From NCBI GenBank assembly GCA_949128115.1, contig OX421964.1, positions 124,001-188,000 of the forward strand: a stretch of DNA of 64,000 nucleotides. Reading direction: 5' to 3'. The notes under the pieces are model-generated. The model worked only from the letters and a program-made list of their open reading frames with translations, did not search any database and had not been told where the DNA came from. Source of the DNA: Anaspis maculata (taxonomy: Eukaryota > Arthropoda > Insecta > Coleoptera > Scraptiidae). Of the stretch, positions 1 through 9,756 are shown piece by piece (within the stretch, counting starts at the first letter, position 1; every line of letters begins with the position of its first letter). The position numbers and the translations under genes were made by a program.

Positions 1-110
1 AACTTTTTGGACAATAATTGTGTCTTTTCTTTTGATATTTGTGTTAGTTAACGGATGTTGCGTTTGGAACAAGTAGCTGCCAACTCAAAAAGTGGTGACC
101 GATCGTTTTT

Positions 111-177
111 AAAGTCACGTGGGTTGGAGTTTGAAGTCACGTGGGTTGGAGCTTGAAGTCACGTGGGTTAAGACCTG
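111..177 (+). repeat. 22-bp subrepeat array with three CACGTG boxes (type example)
   Basis: Three copies of a 22-bp subrepeat make up the right part of the monomer. Each carries AGTCACGTGGGTT, followed by a variable linker such as GGAGTTTGA, GGAGCCTGA or GAAGTTTGA. The CACGTG starts at 116, 138 and 160 are exactly 22 bp apart, close to two turns of B-DNA, so all boxes would lie on nearly the same helix face. The third copy runs into a TTAAGACCTG-type tail that joins the next monomer. The same layout recurs in nearly every unit of the window. Confidence 0.93.
138..143. promoter_or_regulatory. CACGTG palindrome in GTCACGTGGG, putative protein-binding box (example)
   Basis: GTCACGTG matches RTCACRTG, the CDEI element of budding-yeast point centromeres bound by the bHLH protein Cbf1. 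The core is also the plant G-box bound by bZIP and PIF-type bHLH proteins, and the animal E-box bound by MYC/MAX and USF. The sequence match and its repetition are seen directly; binding is inferred. Since the host is unknown, I cannot say which protein, if any, uses it. It is listed once as an example of about three sites per monomer. Confidence 0.4.
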
Positions 178-190
178 AACTTTTTGGATA

Positions 191-198
191 ACAATTGT
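191..198. other. ACAATTGT palindrome in the left half of the monomer (example)
   Basis: An 8-bp perfect palindrome follows GGATA in most units. Variants include ACATATGT (for example near 3,379), ACAAATGT (near 1,630) and AATAACTGT (near 2,340), each marking a distinct monomer subtype. CAATTG is an E-box-like CANNTG sequence and an MfeI site. No function can be assigned from sequence alone. Confidence 0.75.
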
Positions 199-532
199 GT
201 CTTTTTTCTTGATATTTGTGTTCGTTCGTCAGATGTTGCGTTTGGAACAAGTAGCTGCCAACTCAAAAAGTGGTGACCGATCGTTTTTAAAGTCACGTGG
301 GTTGGAGTTTGAAGTCACGTGGGCTGGAGCCTGAAGTCACGTGGGTTAAAACCCTCACTTTTTGGATAACAATTGTGTCTTTTTTTTTATATTTGTGTTC
401 GTTCGTCAGATGTTGCGTTTGGAACAAGTAGCTGCCAACTCAAGAAGTGGTGACCGATCGTATTCAAAGTCACGTGGGTTGGAGTATGAAGTAACGTGAG
501 TTAGAGCCTGAAGTCACGTGGGTTAGGACCCA

Positions 533-730
533 AACTTTTTTGATAACAATTGTGTCTTTCTTTTTGATATTTGTTTTCGTTTGACGGATGTTGCGTTTGG
601 AACAAGTAGCTGCCAACTTCAAAAGTGGTGACGGATCGTTTTACAAGCACGTGGGTTGAAGCCTGGAGGCACGTGGGTTGAAGCCTGAAGTCACGTGGGT
701 TGGAGCCTGAAGTCACGTAGGTTAGGACCT
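533..730 (+). repeat. Four-box long monomer (198 bp)
   Basis: This unit has four CACGTG subrepeats instead of three and an AAGCCTGGAGG linker between the first two. It would be 200 bp (178 + 22) but the first box has lost two bases and reads CAAGCACGTGGG. The same lesion recurs near 7,600, 17,110 and 60,335, marking common descent of those segments. The final box here is mutated to CACGTAGG. Confidence 0.9.
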
Positions 731-1781
731 AAATTTTTGGATAGCAATTGTTTCTTTTTTTCATATTTGTGTTCGTTTGACGGATGTTGCGTTTGGAACA
801 AGTAGCTGCCAACTCAAAAAGTGGTGACCGATCGTTTTTAAAGTCACGTGGGTTGAAGTTTGAAGTCACGTTGGTTGGAGCCTGAAGTCACGTGGGTCCA
901 AAACTAAACTTTTTGGACAATAATTGTGTCTTTTCTTTTGATATTTGTGTTAGTTAACGGATGTTGCGTTTGGAACAAGTAGCTGCCAACTCAAAAAGTG
1001 GTGACCGATCGTTTTTAAGGTCACGTGGGTTGAAGTTCGAACTCACGTGGGTTGGAGCCTGAAATCACGTGGGTTGAAACCTGAACTTTTTGGATAACAA
1101 TTGTCTTTTTTTTTTCGATATTTGTGTTCGTTTGACGGATGTTGCGATTGGAACAAGTAGCTGCCAACTCAAAAAGTGGTGACCGATCGTTCTTAAAGTC
1201 ACGTGGGTTGGAGCTCGAAGTCACGTGGGTTAGGACCTGAACTTTTTGGAAAACAATTGTGTCTTTTTTTTCGATATTTGTGTTCGTTTGACGGATGTTG
1301 CGTTTGGAAAAAGTAGCTGCCAACTCCAAAAGTGGTGACGGATCGTTTTGAAAGTCACGTGGGTTGAAGCCTGGAGGCACGTGGGTTGAAGCCTGAAGTC
1401 ACGTGGGTTGGAGCCTGAAGTCACGTGGGTTAGGACCTGAAATTTTTGGATAACAATTGTGTCTTTTTTTTCATATTTGTGTTTGTTTGACGGATGTTGC
1501 GTTTGGAACAAGTAGCTGCCAACTCAAAAGGTGGTGACCGATCGTTTTAAAAGTCACGTGGGTTGAAGTTTTAAGTCACGTGGGTTGGAGCCTGAAATCA
1601 CGTGGGTTCAAACCTTTACTTTTTGGATAACAAATGTGTCTTTTTTCTTATATTTGTGTTCGTTTGACGGATGTTGCGTTTGGAACAAGTAGCTGCCAAC
1701 TCAAAAAGTGGTGACCGATCGTTTTAAAAGTCACGTGGGTTGAAGTTTGAAGTCACGTGGGTTGGAGCCTGGAGTCACGTT

Positions 1782-1791
1782 GGTTTAAACC
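1782..1791. other. GGTTTAAACC 10-bp palindrome marking a monomer subtype
   Basis: The third box of this subtype has decayed to CACGTTGG and its tail has become a perfect 10-bp palindrome with a PmeI site inside. It recurs near 9,098, 10,697, 18,608, 23,506, 29,845, 33,251, 39,010, 44,022 and 47,790. It is followed in the units checked by a monomer with GATGTAGCG, AAGAAGCTGCC and GTGACTGATCG. It is a good landmark for higher-order structure. Confidence 0.8.
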
Positions 1792-2502
1792 TTAACTTTT
1801 TGGATAACAAATGTGTCTTTTTTTTTATATTTGTGTTCGTTCGTCAGATGTAGCGTTTGGAACAAGAAGCTGCCAACTCAAAAAGTGGTGACTGATCGTT
1901 TTCGAAGTCACGTGGGTTGGAGTTTGAAGTCACGTGGGTTGGAGTCCAAAGTCACGTGGGTTAGGACCTAAACTTTTTGGGTAACAATTGTGTCTTTTTT
2001 TTCGATATTTGTGTTCTCTTGACGGATGTTGCGTTTGGAACAAGTAGCTGCCAACTCAAAAAGTGGTGACCGATCGTTTTTGAAGTCACGTGGGTTGAAG
2101 TTTGAAGTCACGTGGGTTGGAGCCTGAAGTCACGTGGGTTAGGACCTGAAATTTTTGGATAACAATTGTGTCTTTTTTTCGATATTTGTGTTCGTTTGGC
2201 GGATGTTGCGTTTGGAACAAGTAGCTGCCAACTGAAAAAGTGGTGACCGATCGTTTTAAAAGTCACGTGGGTTGATGTTTGAAGTCACGTGGGTTGGAGC
2301 CTGAAGTCACGTGGGTTCAAACTTGAACTTTTTGGATAATAACTGTGTCTTTTCTTTTGATATTTGTGTTAGTTAACGGATGTTGCGTTTGGAACAAGTA
2401 GCTGCCAACTCAAAGAGTGGTGACCGATCGTTTTTAAAGTCACGTGGGTTGAAGTTTGAAGTCACGTGGGATGGAGCTTGAAGTCAGGTGGGTTAAGACC
2501 TG

Positions 2503-2659
2503 AACTTTTTGGATAACAATTGTGTCTTTTTTTTTTTATATTTGTGTTCGTTCGTCAGATGTTGCGTTTGGAACAAGTAGCTGCCAACTCAAAAAGTGGT
2601 GACCGATCGTTTTTAAAGTCACGTGGGTTGGAGTTTGGAGTCACGTGGGTTCAAACTTG
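2503..2659 (+). repeat. Two-box short monomer (157 bp)
   Basis: This unit has lost one 22-bp subrepeat. Two boxes, separated by a GGAGTTTGGA linker, run directly into the TTCAAACTTG tail. Near-copies at about 19,440-19,480 and 25,780-25,820 carry the same structure, so the loss predates the duplication of these blocks. Confidence 0.88.
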
Positions 2660-4450
2660 AACTTTTTGGATGATAACTGTGTCTTTTCTTTTGTATTTGT
2701 GTTAGTTAACGGATGTTGCGTTTGGAACAAGTAGCTGCCAACTCAAAGAGTGGTGACCGATCGTTTTTAAAGTCACGTGGGTTGAAGTTTGAAGTCACGT
2801 GGGATGGAGCTTGAAGTCAGGTGGGTTAGGACCTGAACTTTTTGGATAACAATTGTGTCTATTTTTTGATATTTTTGTTCGTCGGATGTTGCGTTTGGAA
2901 CGAGTAGCAGCCAACTTAAAAAGTGGTGACCGATCGTTTTTGAAGTCACGTGGGATAAAGTTTGAAGTCACGTGGGTTGAAACCTGAACTTTTTGGATAA
3001 CAATTGTCTTTTTTTTTTCGATATTTGTGTTCGTTTGACGGATGTTGCGTTTGGAACAAGTAGCTGCCAACTCAAAAAGTGGTGACCGATCGTTTTTAAA
3101 GTCACGTGGGTTGGAGCCTGGAGGCACGTGGGTTGAAGCCTGAAGTCACGTGGGTTGGAGCCTGAAGTCACGTGGGTTCAAACCTGATTTTTTTGGATAA
3201 CAATTGTGTCTATTTTTTGATATTTTTGTTCGTTCGTCGGATGTTGCGTTTGGAACAAGTAGCTGCCAACTTAAAAAGTGGTGACCGATCATTTTTAAAG
3301 TCACGTGGGTTGAAGTTTGAAGTCACGTGGGTTGGAGCCTGAAGTCACGTGGGTTCAAACCTGAACTTTTTGGATAACATATGTGTCTATTTTTTGATAT
3401 TTTTGTTCGTTCGTCGGATGTTGCGTTTGGAACGAGTAACTGCCAACTCCAAAAGTGGTGACCGATCGTATTAAAGATCACGTGGGTTGAAGTTTGAAGT
3501 CACGTGGGCTGGAGCCTGAAGTCACGTGGGTTAAAACCCTCACTTTTTGGATAACAATTGTGTCTTTTTTTTTAAATTTCTGTTCGTTCGTCAGATGTTG
3601 CGTTTGGAACAAGTAGCTGCCAACTCAAGAAGTGGTGACCGATCGTATTCAAAGTCACGTGGGTTGGAGTATGAAGTAACGTGAGTTAGAGCCTGAAGTC
3701 ACGTGGGTTAGGACCCAAACTTTTTTGATAACAATTGTGTCTTTCTTTTTGATATTTGTTCTCGTTTGACGGATGTTGCGTTTGGAACAAGTAGCTGCCA
3801 ACTTCAAAAGTGGTGACGGATCGTTTTACAAGTCACGTGGGTTGAAGCCTTGAGGCACGTGGGTTGAAGCCTGAAGTCACGTGGGTTGGAGCCTGAAGTC
3901 ACGTGGGTTAGGACCTAAATTTTTGGATAGCAATTGTGTCTTTTTTTTCATATTTGTGTTCGTTTGACGGATGTTGCGTTTGGAACAAGTAGCTGCCAAC
4001 TCAAAAAGTGGTGACCGATCGTTTTTGAAGTCACGTGGGTTGGAGTTTGAAGTCACGTGGGTTGGAGCCCGGAGTCACGTGGGTTAGGACCTGAACTTTT
4101 TGGATAACCATTGTGTCTATTTTTTGATATTTTTGTTCGTCCGTCGGATGTTGCGTTTGGAACGAGTAGCTGCCAACTTAAAAAGTGGTAACCGATCGTT
4201 TTTAAAGTCACGTGGGTTAAAGTTTGAAGTCACGTGGGTTGGAGCCTGAAGTCACGTGGGTTGAAACCTGAACTTTTTGGATAACAATTGTCTTTTTTTT
4301 TTTTCGATATTTGTGTTCGTTTGACGGATGTTGCGTTTGGAACAAGTAGCTGCCAACTCAAAAAGTGGTGACCGATCGTTTTTGAAGTCACGTGGGTTGG
4401 AGTTTGAAGTCACGTGGGTTGGAGCTCGAAGTCACGTGGGTTAGGACCTG

Positions 4451-4651
4451 AACTTTTTGGATAACAATTGTGTCTTTTATTTTCGATATCTGTGTTCGTT
4501 TGACGGATGTTGCGTTTGGAACAAGTAGCTGCCAACTCCAAAAGTGGTGACGGATCGTTTTCAAAGTCACGTGGGTTGAAGCCTGGAGGCACGTGGGTTG
4601 AAGCCTGAAGTCACGTGGGTTGGAGCCTGAAGTCACGTGGGTTAGGACCTG
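4451..4651 (+). repeat. Four-box monomer (201 bp), left member of a 201/156 pair
   Basis: This is a four-box unit with T tract TTTTATTTTCGATATC and a GGAGG-linked second box. It is directly followed by a two-box unit, and the two together span about two standard monomers. The pair recurs at about 21.18, 27.52, 35.80, 41.56, 53.21 and 57.89 kb. Confidence 0.9.
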
Positions 4652-4807
4652 AAATTTTTGGATGACAATTGTGTCTTTTTTTTCGATATTTGTGTTCGTT
4701 TGACGGATGTTGCGTTTGGAACAGGTAGCTGCCAACTCCAAAAGTGGTGACAAATCGTTTTAAAAGTCACGTGGGTTGGAGCCTGGAGGCACGTGGGTTC
4801 AAACCTG
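4652..4807 (+). repeat. Two-box monomer (156 bp), right member of the 201/156 pair
   Basis: Only two boxes are present, and the CGATCG site is destroyed, reading GACAAATCG. It follows the four-box unit in all copies noted. Complementary gain and loss of one 22-bp subrepeat in neighbours is what a misaligned exchange within the box clusters would leave. Confidence 0.88.
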
Positions 4808-6355
4808 ATTTTTTTTGGATAACAATTGTGTCTATTTTTTGATATTTTTGTTCGTTCGTCGGATGTTGCGTTTGGAACAAGTAGCTGCCAACTTAAAAGT
4901 GGTGACCGATCGTTTTTAAAGTCACGTGGGTTGAAGTTTGAAGTCACGTGGGATGGAGCTTGAAGTCAGGTGGGTTAAGACCTGAACTTTTTGGATAACA
5001 ATTGTCTTTTTTTTTTCGATATTTGTGTTCGTTTGACGGATGTTGCGTTTGGAACAAGTAGCTGCCAACTCAAAAAGTGGTGACCGATCGTTTTTAAAGT
5101 CACGTGGGTTGGAGTTTGAAGTAACGTGGGATGAAGCTCGAAGTCACGTGGGTTAGGACCTGAACTTTTTGGATAACAATTGTGTCTTTTTTTTTGATAT
5201 TTGTGTTCGTTCGTCAGATGTTGCGTTTGGAACAAGTAGCTGCCAACTCAAAAAGTGGTGACCGATCGTTTTTAAAGTCACGTGGGTTGGAGTTTGAAGT
5301 CACGTGGGTTGGAGCTTGAAGTCACGTGGGTTAAGACCTGAACTTTTTGGATAACAATTGTGTCTTTTTTTTTGATATTTGTGTTCGTTCGTCAGATGTT
5401 GCGTTTGGAACAAGTAGCTGCCAACTCAAAAAGTGGTGACCGATCGTTTTTAAAGTCACGTGGGTTGGAGTTTGAAGTCACGTGGGTTGGAGCTCGGAGT
5501 CACGTGGGTTAGGACCTGAACTTTTTGGCTAACAATTGTGTCTATTTTTCGATATTTTTTGTTCGTTCGTCGGATGTTGCGTTTGGAACGAGTAGCTGCC
5601 AACTTGAGAAGTGGTGACCGATCGTTTTCAAGGTCACGTGGGTTGAAGTTCGAACTCACGTGGGTTGGAGCCTGAAATCACGTGGGTTGAAACCTGAACT
5701 TTTGGATAACAATTGTCTTTTTTTTTTCGATATTTGTGTTCGTTTGACGGATGTTGCGTTTGGAACAAGTAGCTGCCAACTCAAAAAGTGGTGACCGATC
5801 GTTCTTAAAGTCACGTGGGTTGGAGTTTGAAGTCACGTGGGTTGGAGCTCGAAGTCACGTGGGTTAGGACCTGAACTTTTTGGAAAACAATTGTGTCTTT
5901 TTTTTCGATATTTGTGTTCGTTTGACGGATGTTGCGTTTGGAAAAAGTAGCTGCCAACTCCAAAAGTGGTGATCAATCGTTTTGAAAGTCACGTGGGTTG
6001 AAGCCTGGAGGCACGTGGGTTGAAGCCTGAAGTCACGTGGGTTGGAGCCTGAAGGCACGTGGGTTAGGACCTGAAATTTTTGGATAACAATTGTGTCTTT
6101 TTTTTTATATTTGTGTTTGTTTGACGGATGTTGCGTTTGGAACAAGTAGCTGCCAACTCAAAAGGTGGTTACCGATCGTTTTAAAAGTCACGTGGGTTGA
6201 AGTTTTAAGTCACGTGGGTTGGAGCCTGAAGTCACGTGCGTTCAAACCTTTACTTTTTGGATAACAAATGTGTCTTTTTCCTTATATTTGTGTTCGTTTG
6301 ACGGATGTTGCGTTTGGAACAAGTAGCTGCCAACTCAAAAAGTGGTGACCGATCG

Positions 6356-8157
6356 TTTTAAAAGTCACGTGGTTTGATGTTTGAAGTCACGTGGGTTGGA
6401 GCCTGAAGTCACGTGGGTTCAAACTTGAACTTTTTGGATAATAACTGTGTCTTTTCTTTTGATATTTGTGTTAGTTAACGGATGTTGCGTTTGGAACAAG
6501 TAGCTGCCAACTCAAAGAGTGGTGACCGATCGTTTTTAAAGTCACGTAGGTTGAAGTTTGAAGTCACGTGTGATGGAGCTTGAAGTCAGGTGGGTTAAGA
6601 CCTGAACTTTTTGGATAACAATTGTGTCTTTTTCTTTTGATATTTGTGTTCGTTCGTCAGATGTTGCGTTTGGAACAAGTAGCTGCCAACTCAAAAAGTG
6701 GTGACCGATCGTTTTTAAAGTCACGTGGGTTGGAGTTTGAAGTCACGTGGGTTGGAGCTTGAAGTCACGTGGGTTAGGACCTGATTTTTTTGGATAACAA
6801 TTGTGTCTATTTTTTGATATTTTTGTTCGTTCGTCGGATGTTGCGTTTGGAACAAGTAGCTGCCAACTTAAAAAGTGGTGACCGATCATTTTTAAAGTCA
6901 CGTGGGTTGAAGTTTGAAGTCACGTGGGTTGGAGCCCGAAGTCACGTGGGTTCAAACCTGAACTTTTTGGATAACAATTGTGTCTATTTTTTGATATTTT
7001 TGTTCGTTCGTCGGATGTTGCGTTTGGAACGAGTAGCTGCCAACTTAAAAAGTGGTGACCGATCATTTTGAAAGTCACGTGGGTTGAAGTTTGAAGTCAC
7101 GTGGGTTGGAGCCCGAAGTCACGTGGGTTCAAACCTGAACTTTTTGGATAACAATTGTGTCTATTTTTTGATATTTTTGTTCGTTCGTCGGATGTTGCGT
7201 TTGGAACGAGTAACTGCCAACTCCAAAAGTGGTGACCGATTGTATTAAAAGTCACGTGGGTTGAAGTTTGAAGTCACGTGGGCTGGAGCCTGAAGTCACG
7301 TGGGTTAAAACCCTCACTTTTTGGATAACAATTGTGTCTTTTTTTTATATTTGTGTTCGTTCGTCAGATGTTGCGTTTGGAACAAGTAGCTGCCAACTCA
7401 AGAAGTGGTGACCGATCGTATTCAAAGTCACGTGGGTTGGAGTATGAAGTAACGTGAGTTAGATCCTGAAGTCACGTGGGTTAGGACCCAAACTTTTTTG
7501 ATAACAATTGTGTCTCTTTTTTTGATATTTGTTTTCGTTTGACGGATGTTGCGTTTGGAACAAGTAGCTGCCAACTTCAAAAGTGGTGACGGATCGTTTT
7601 ACAAGCACGTGGGTTAAAGCCTGGAGGCACGTGGGTTGAAGCCTGAAGTCACGTGGGTTGGAGCCTGAAGTCACGTGGGTTAGGACCTAAATTTTTGGAT
7701 AGCAATTGTGTCTTTTTTTTCATATTTGTGTTCGTTTGACGGATGTTGCGTTTGGAACAAGTAGCTGCCAACTCAAAAAGTGGTGACCGATCGTTTTTAA
7801 AGTCACGTGGGTTGAAGTTTGAAGTCACGTTGGTTGGAGCCTGAAGTCACGTGGGTCCAAAACTAAACTTTTTGGACAATAATTGTGTCTTTTCTTTTGA
7901 TATTTGTGTTAGTTAACGGATGTTGCGTTTGGAACAAGTAGCTGCCAACTCAAAAAGTGGTGACCGATCGTTTTTAAAGTCACGTGGGTTGGAGTTTGAA
8001 GTCACGTGGGTTGGAGCTTGAAGTCACGTGGGTTAAGACCTGAACTTTTTGGATAACAATTGTGTCTTTTTTTTTGATATTTGTGTTCGTTCGTCAGATG
8101 TTGCGTTTGGAACAAGTAGCTGCCAACTCAAAAAGTGGTGACCGATCGTTTTTAAAG
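6356..8157 (+). repeat. Array segment similar to 59.3-60.7 kb
   Basis: About ten monomers match the 59.3-60.7 kb stretch at an offset of 52,908 bp, falling to 52,732 bp after one monomer difference. It contains the AAAACCCTCAC landmark near 7,306 and the truncated CAAGCACGTGGG four-box unit near 7,600. The plus-strand open frame 6790-7071 is repeat and not a gene. Confidence 0.8.
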
Positions 8158-9756
8158 TCACGTGGGTTGGAGTTTGAAGTCACGTGGGTTGGAGCCCGGA
8201 GTCACGTGGGTTAGGACCTGAACTTTTTGGCTAACAATTGTGTCTATTTTTCGATATTTTTTGTTCGTTCGTCGGATGTTGCGTTTGGAACGAGTAGCTG
8301 CCAACTTAAAAAGTGGTGACCGATCGTTTTTAAGGTCACGTGGGTTGAAGTTCGAACTCACGTGGGTTGGAGCCTGAAATCACGTGGGTTGAAACCTGAA
8401 CTTTTTGGATAACAATTGTCTTTTTTTTTTTTCGATATTTGTGTTCGTTTGACGGATGTTGCGTTTGGAACGAGTAGCTGCCAACTCAAAAAGTGGTGAC
8501 CGATCGTTCTTAAAGTCACGTGGGTTGGAGTTTGAAGTCACGTGGGTTGGAGCTCGAAGTCACGTGGGTTAGGACCTGAACTTTTTGGAAAACAATTGTG
8601 TTTTTTTTTTCGATATTTGTGTTCGTTTGACGGATGTTGCGTTTGGAAAAAGTAGCTGCCAACTCCAAAAGTGGTGACGGATCGTTTTGAAAGTCACGTG
8701 GGTTGAAGCCTGGAGGCACGTGGGTTGAAGCCTGAAGTCACGTGGGTTGGAGCCTGAAGTCACGTGGGTTAGGACCTGAAATTTTTGGATAACAATTGTG
8801 TCTTTTTTTTTATATTTGTGTTTGTTTGACGGATGTTGCGTTTGGAACAAGTAGCTGCCAACTCAAAAGGTGGTGACCGATCGTTTTAAAAGTCACGTGG
8901 GTTGGAGCCTGAAGTCAAATGGGTTCAAACCTTTACTTTTTGGATAACAAATGTGTCTTTTTTCTTATATTTGTGTTCGTTTGACGGATGTTGCGTTTGG
9001 AACAAGTAGCTGCCAACTCAAAAAGTGGTGACCGATCGTTTTAAAAGTCACGTGGGTTGGAGTTTGAAGTCACGTGGGTTGGAGCCTGAAGTCACGTTGG
9101 TTTAAACCATAACTTTTTGGATAACAAATGTGTCTTTTTTTCTATATTTGTGTTCGTCCGTCAGATGTAGCGTTTGGAACAAGAAGCTGCCAACTCAAAA
9201 AGTGGTGACTGATCGTTTTCGAAGTCACGTGGGTTGGAGTTTGAAGTCACGTGGGTTGGAGTCCAAAGTCACGTGGGTTAGGACCTAGACTTTTTGGGTA
9301 ACAATTGTGTCTTTTTTCTCGATATTTGTGTTCTTTTGACGGATGTTGCGTTTGGAACAAGTAGCTGCCAACTCAAAAAGTGGTGACCGATCGTTTTTGA
9401 AGTCACGTGGGTTGAAGTTTGAAGTCACGTGGGTTGGAGCCTGAAGTCACGTGGGTTAGGACCTGAAATTTTTGGATAACAATTGTGTCTTTTTTTTGAT
9501 ATTTGTGTTTGTGTGGCGGATGTTGCGTTTGGAACAAGTAGCTGCCAACTGAAAAAGTGGTGACCGATCGTTTTAAAAGTCACGTGGGTTGATGTTTGAA
9601 GTCACGTGGGTTGGAGCCTGAAGTCACGTGGGTTCAAACTTGAACTTTTTGGATAATAACTGTGTCTTTTCTTTTGATATTTGTGTTAGTTAACGGATGT
9701 TGCGTTTGGAACAAGTAGCTGCCAACTCAAAGAGTGGTGACCGATCGTTTTTAAAG
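8158..9756 (+). repeat. 1,599-bp tandem duplication, copy 1
   Basis: Nine monomers (9 x about 177.7 bp) are followed immediately by a near-identical second copy. Shared marks are the GGCTAACAATTG unit, the TCAAATGGG mutated box near 8,916, the GGTTTAAACC palindrome near 9,098 and the GATGTAGCG unit after it. The one substitution I checked is GTTCGAACTC here against GTTTGAACTC in copy 2. Confidence 0.9.

Larger units (their letters stand above)
1..177 (+). repeat. Reference three-box monomer (177 bp)
   Basis: This is the first complete unit. Its base count is A 42, C 24, G 49, T 62, giving 41% GC and G over C excess of about 0.34 on this strand. Landmarks are a GTTAAC palindrome at 58-63 (subtype-specific; most units have TTCGTTCGTC or TTCGTTTGAC there), CGATCG at 100-105, and CACGTG at 116-121, 138-143 and 160-165. 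It contains 7 CpGs against about 6.6 expected from base content, so it shows no CpG depletion. Its left end reads GGACAATAATTG, a subtype of the usual GGATAACAATTG. Confidence 0.95.
1..304 (+). repeat. Array segment left of the first long duplicated block
   Basis: This stretch holds the first monomer (GTTAAC subtype) and most of the second. It resembles the 7.87-8.1 and 17.37-17.6 kb stretches. The sequence switches near 305 to a register that matches 16,774 onwards. No gene is seen. Confidence 0.8.
305..6355 (+). repeat. Long duplicated block L1, copy 1
   Basis: This stretch matches about 16,774-23,090 monomer by monomer. The offset is 16,469 bp until about 950, then about 16,825 bp because copy 1 lacks two monomers. 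It becomes about 16,734 bp from 3.2 kb on, because copy 2 has gained one 22-bp subrepeat and lost 114 bp. Similarity ends near 6,355, where this copy reads CACGTGGTTTGATG and the partner reads CACGTGGGTTGGAG. No gene is seen; minus-strand open frames such as 1021-1380 and 4388-4753 are translated repeat. Confidence 0.85.

Noticed and set aside
111..177. Regular short repeats at 22-bp spacing suggesting a CRISPR array
   Set aside because: The intervals are not unique spacers; linkers repeat throughout the window, the period is too short, and there are only two to four copies per 178-bp unit. No cas gene is present.
186..198. GGATAACAATTGTG resembles part of the bacterial lac operator
   Set aside because: The match is about 11 bases and lacks the rest of the operator. 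It recurs in hundreds of satellite units, so it is coincidence and not a vector or lac sequence.
202..215. T tracts as promoter elements or Pol III terminators
   Set aside because: A T run of about 8-14 occurs once per monomer with no gene upstream. Length variation is ordinary homopolymer slippage or sequencing error and is not evidence of termination.
6790..7071. Plus-strand open frames at 6790-7071, 15369-15560, 46581-46790 and 50349-50558
   Set aside because: They are chance readings of T-rich left halves joined to box clusters. The two at 46581 and 50349 are identical only because they lie in the 3,768-bp duplication.
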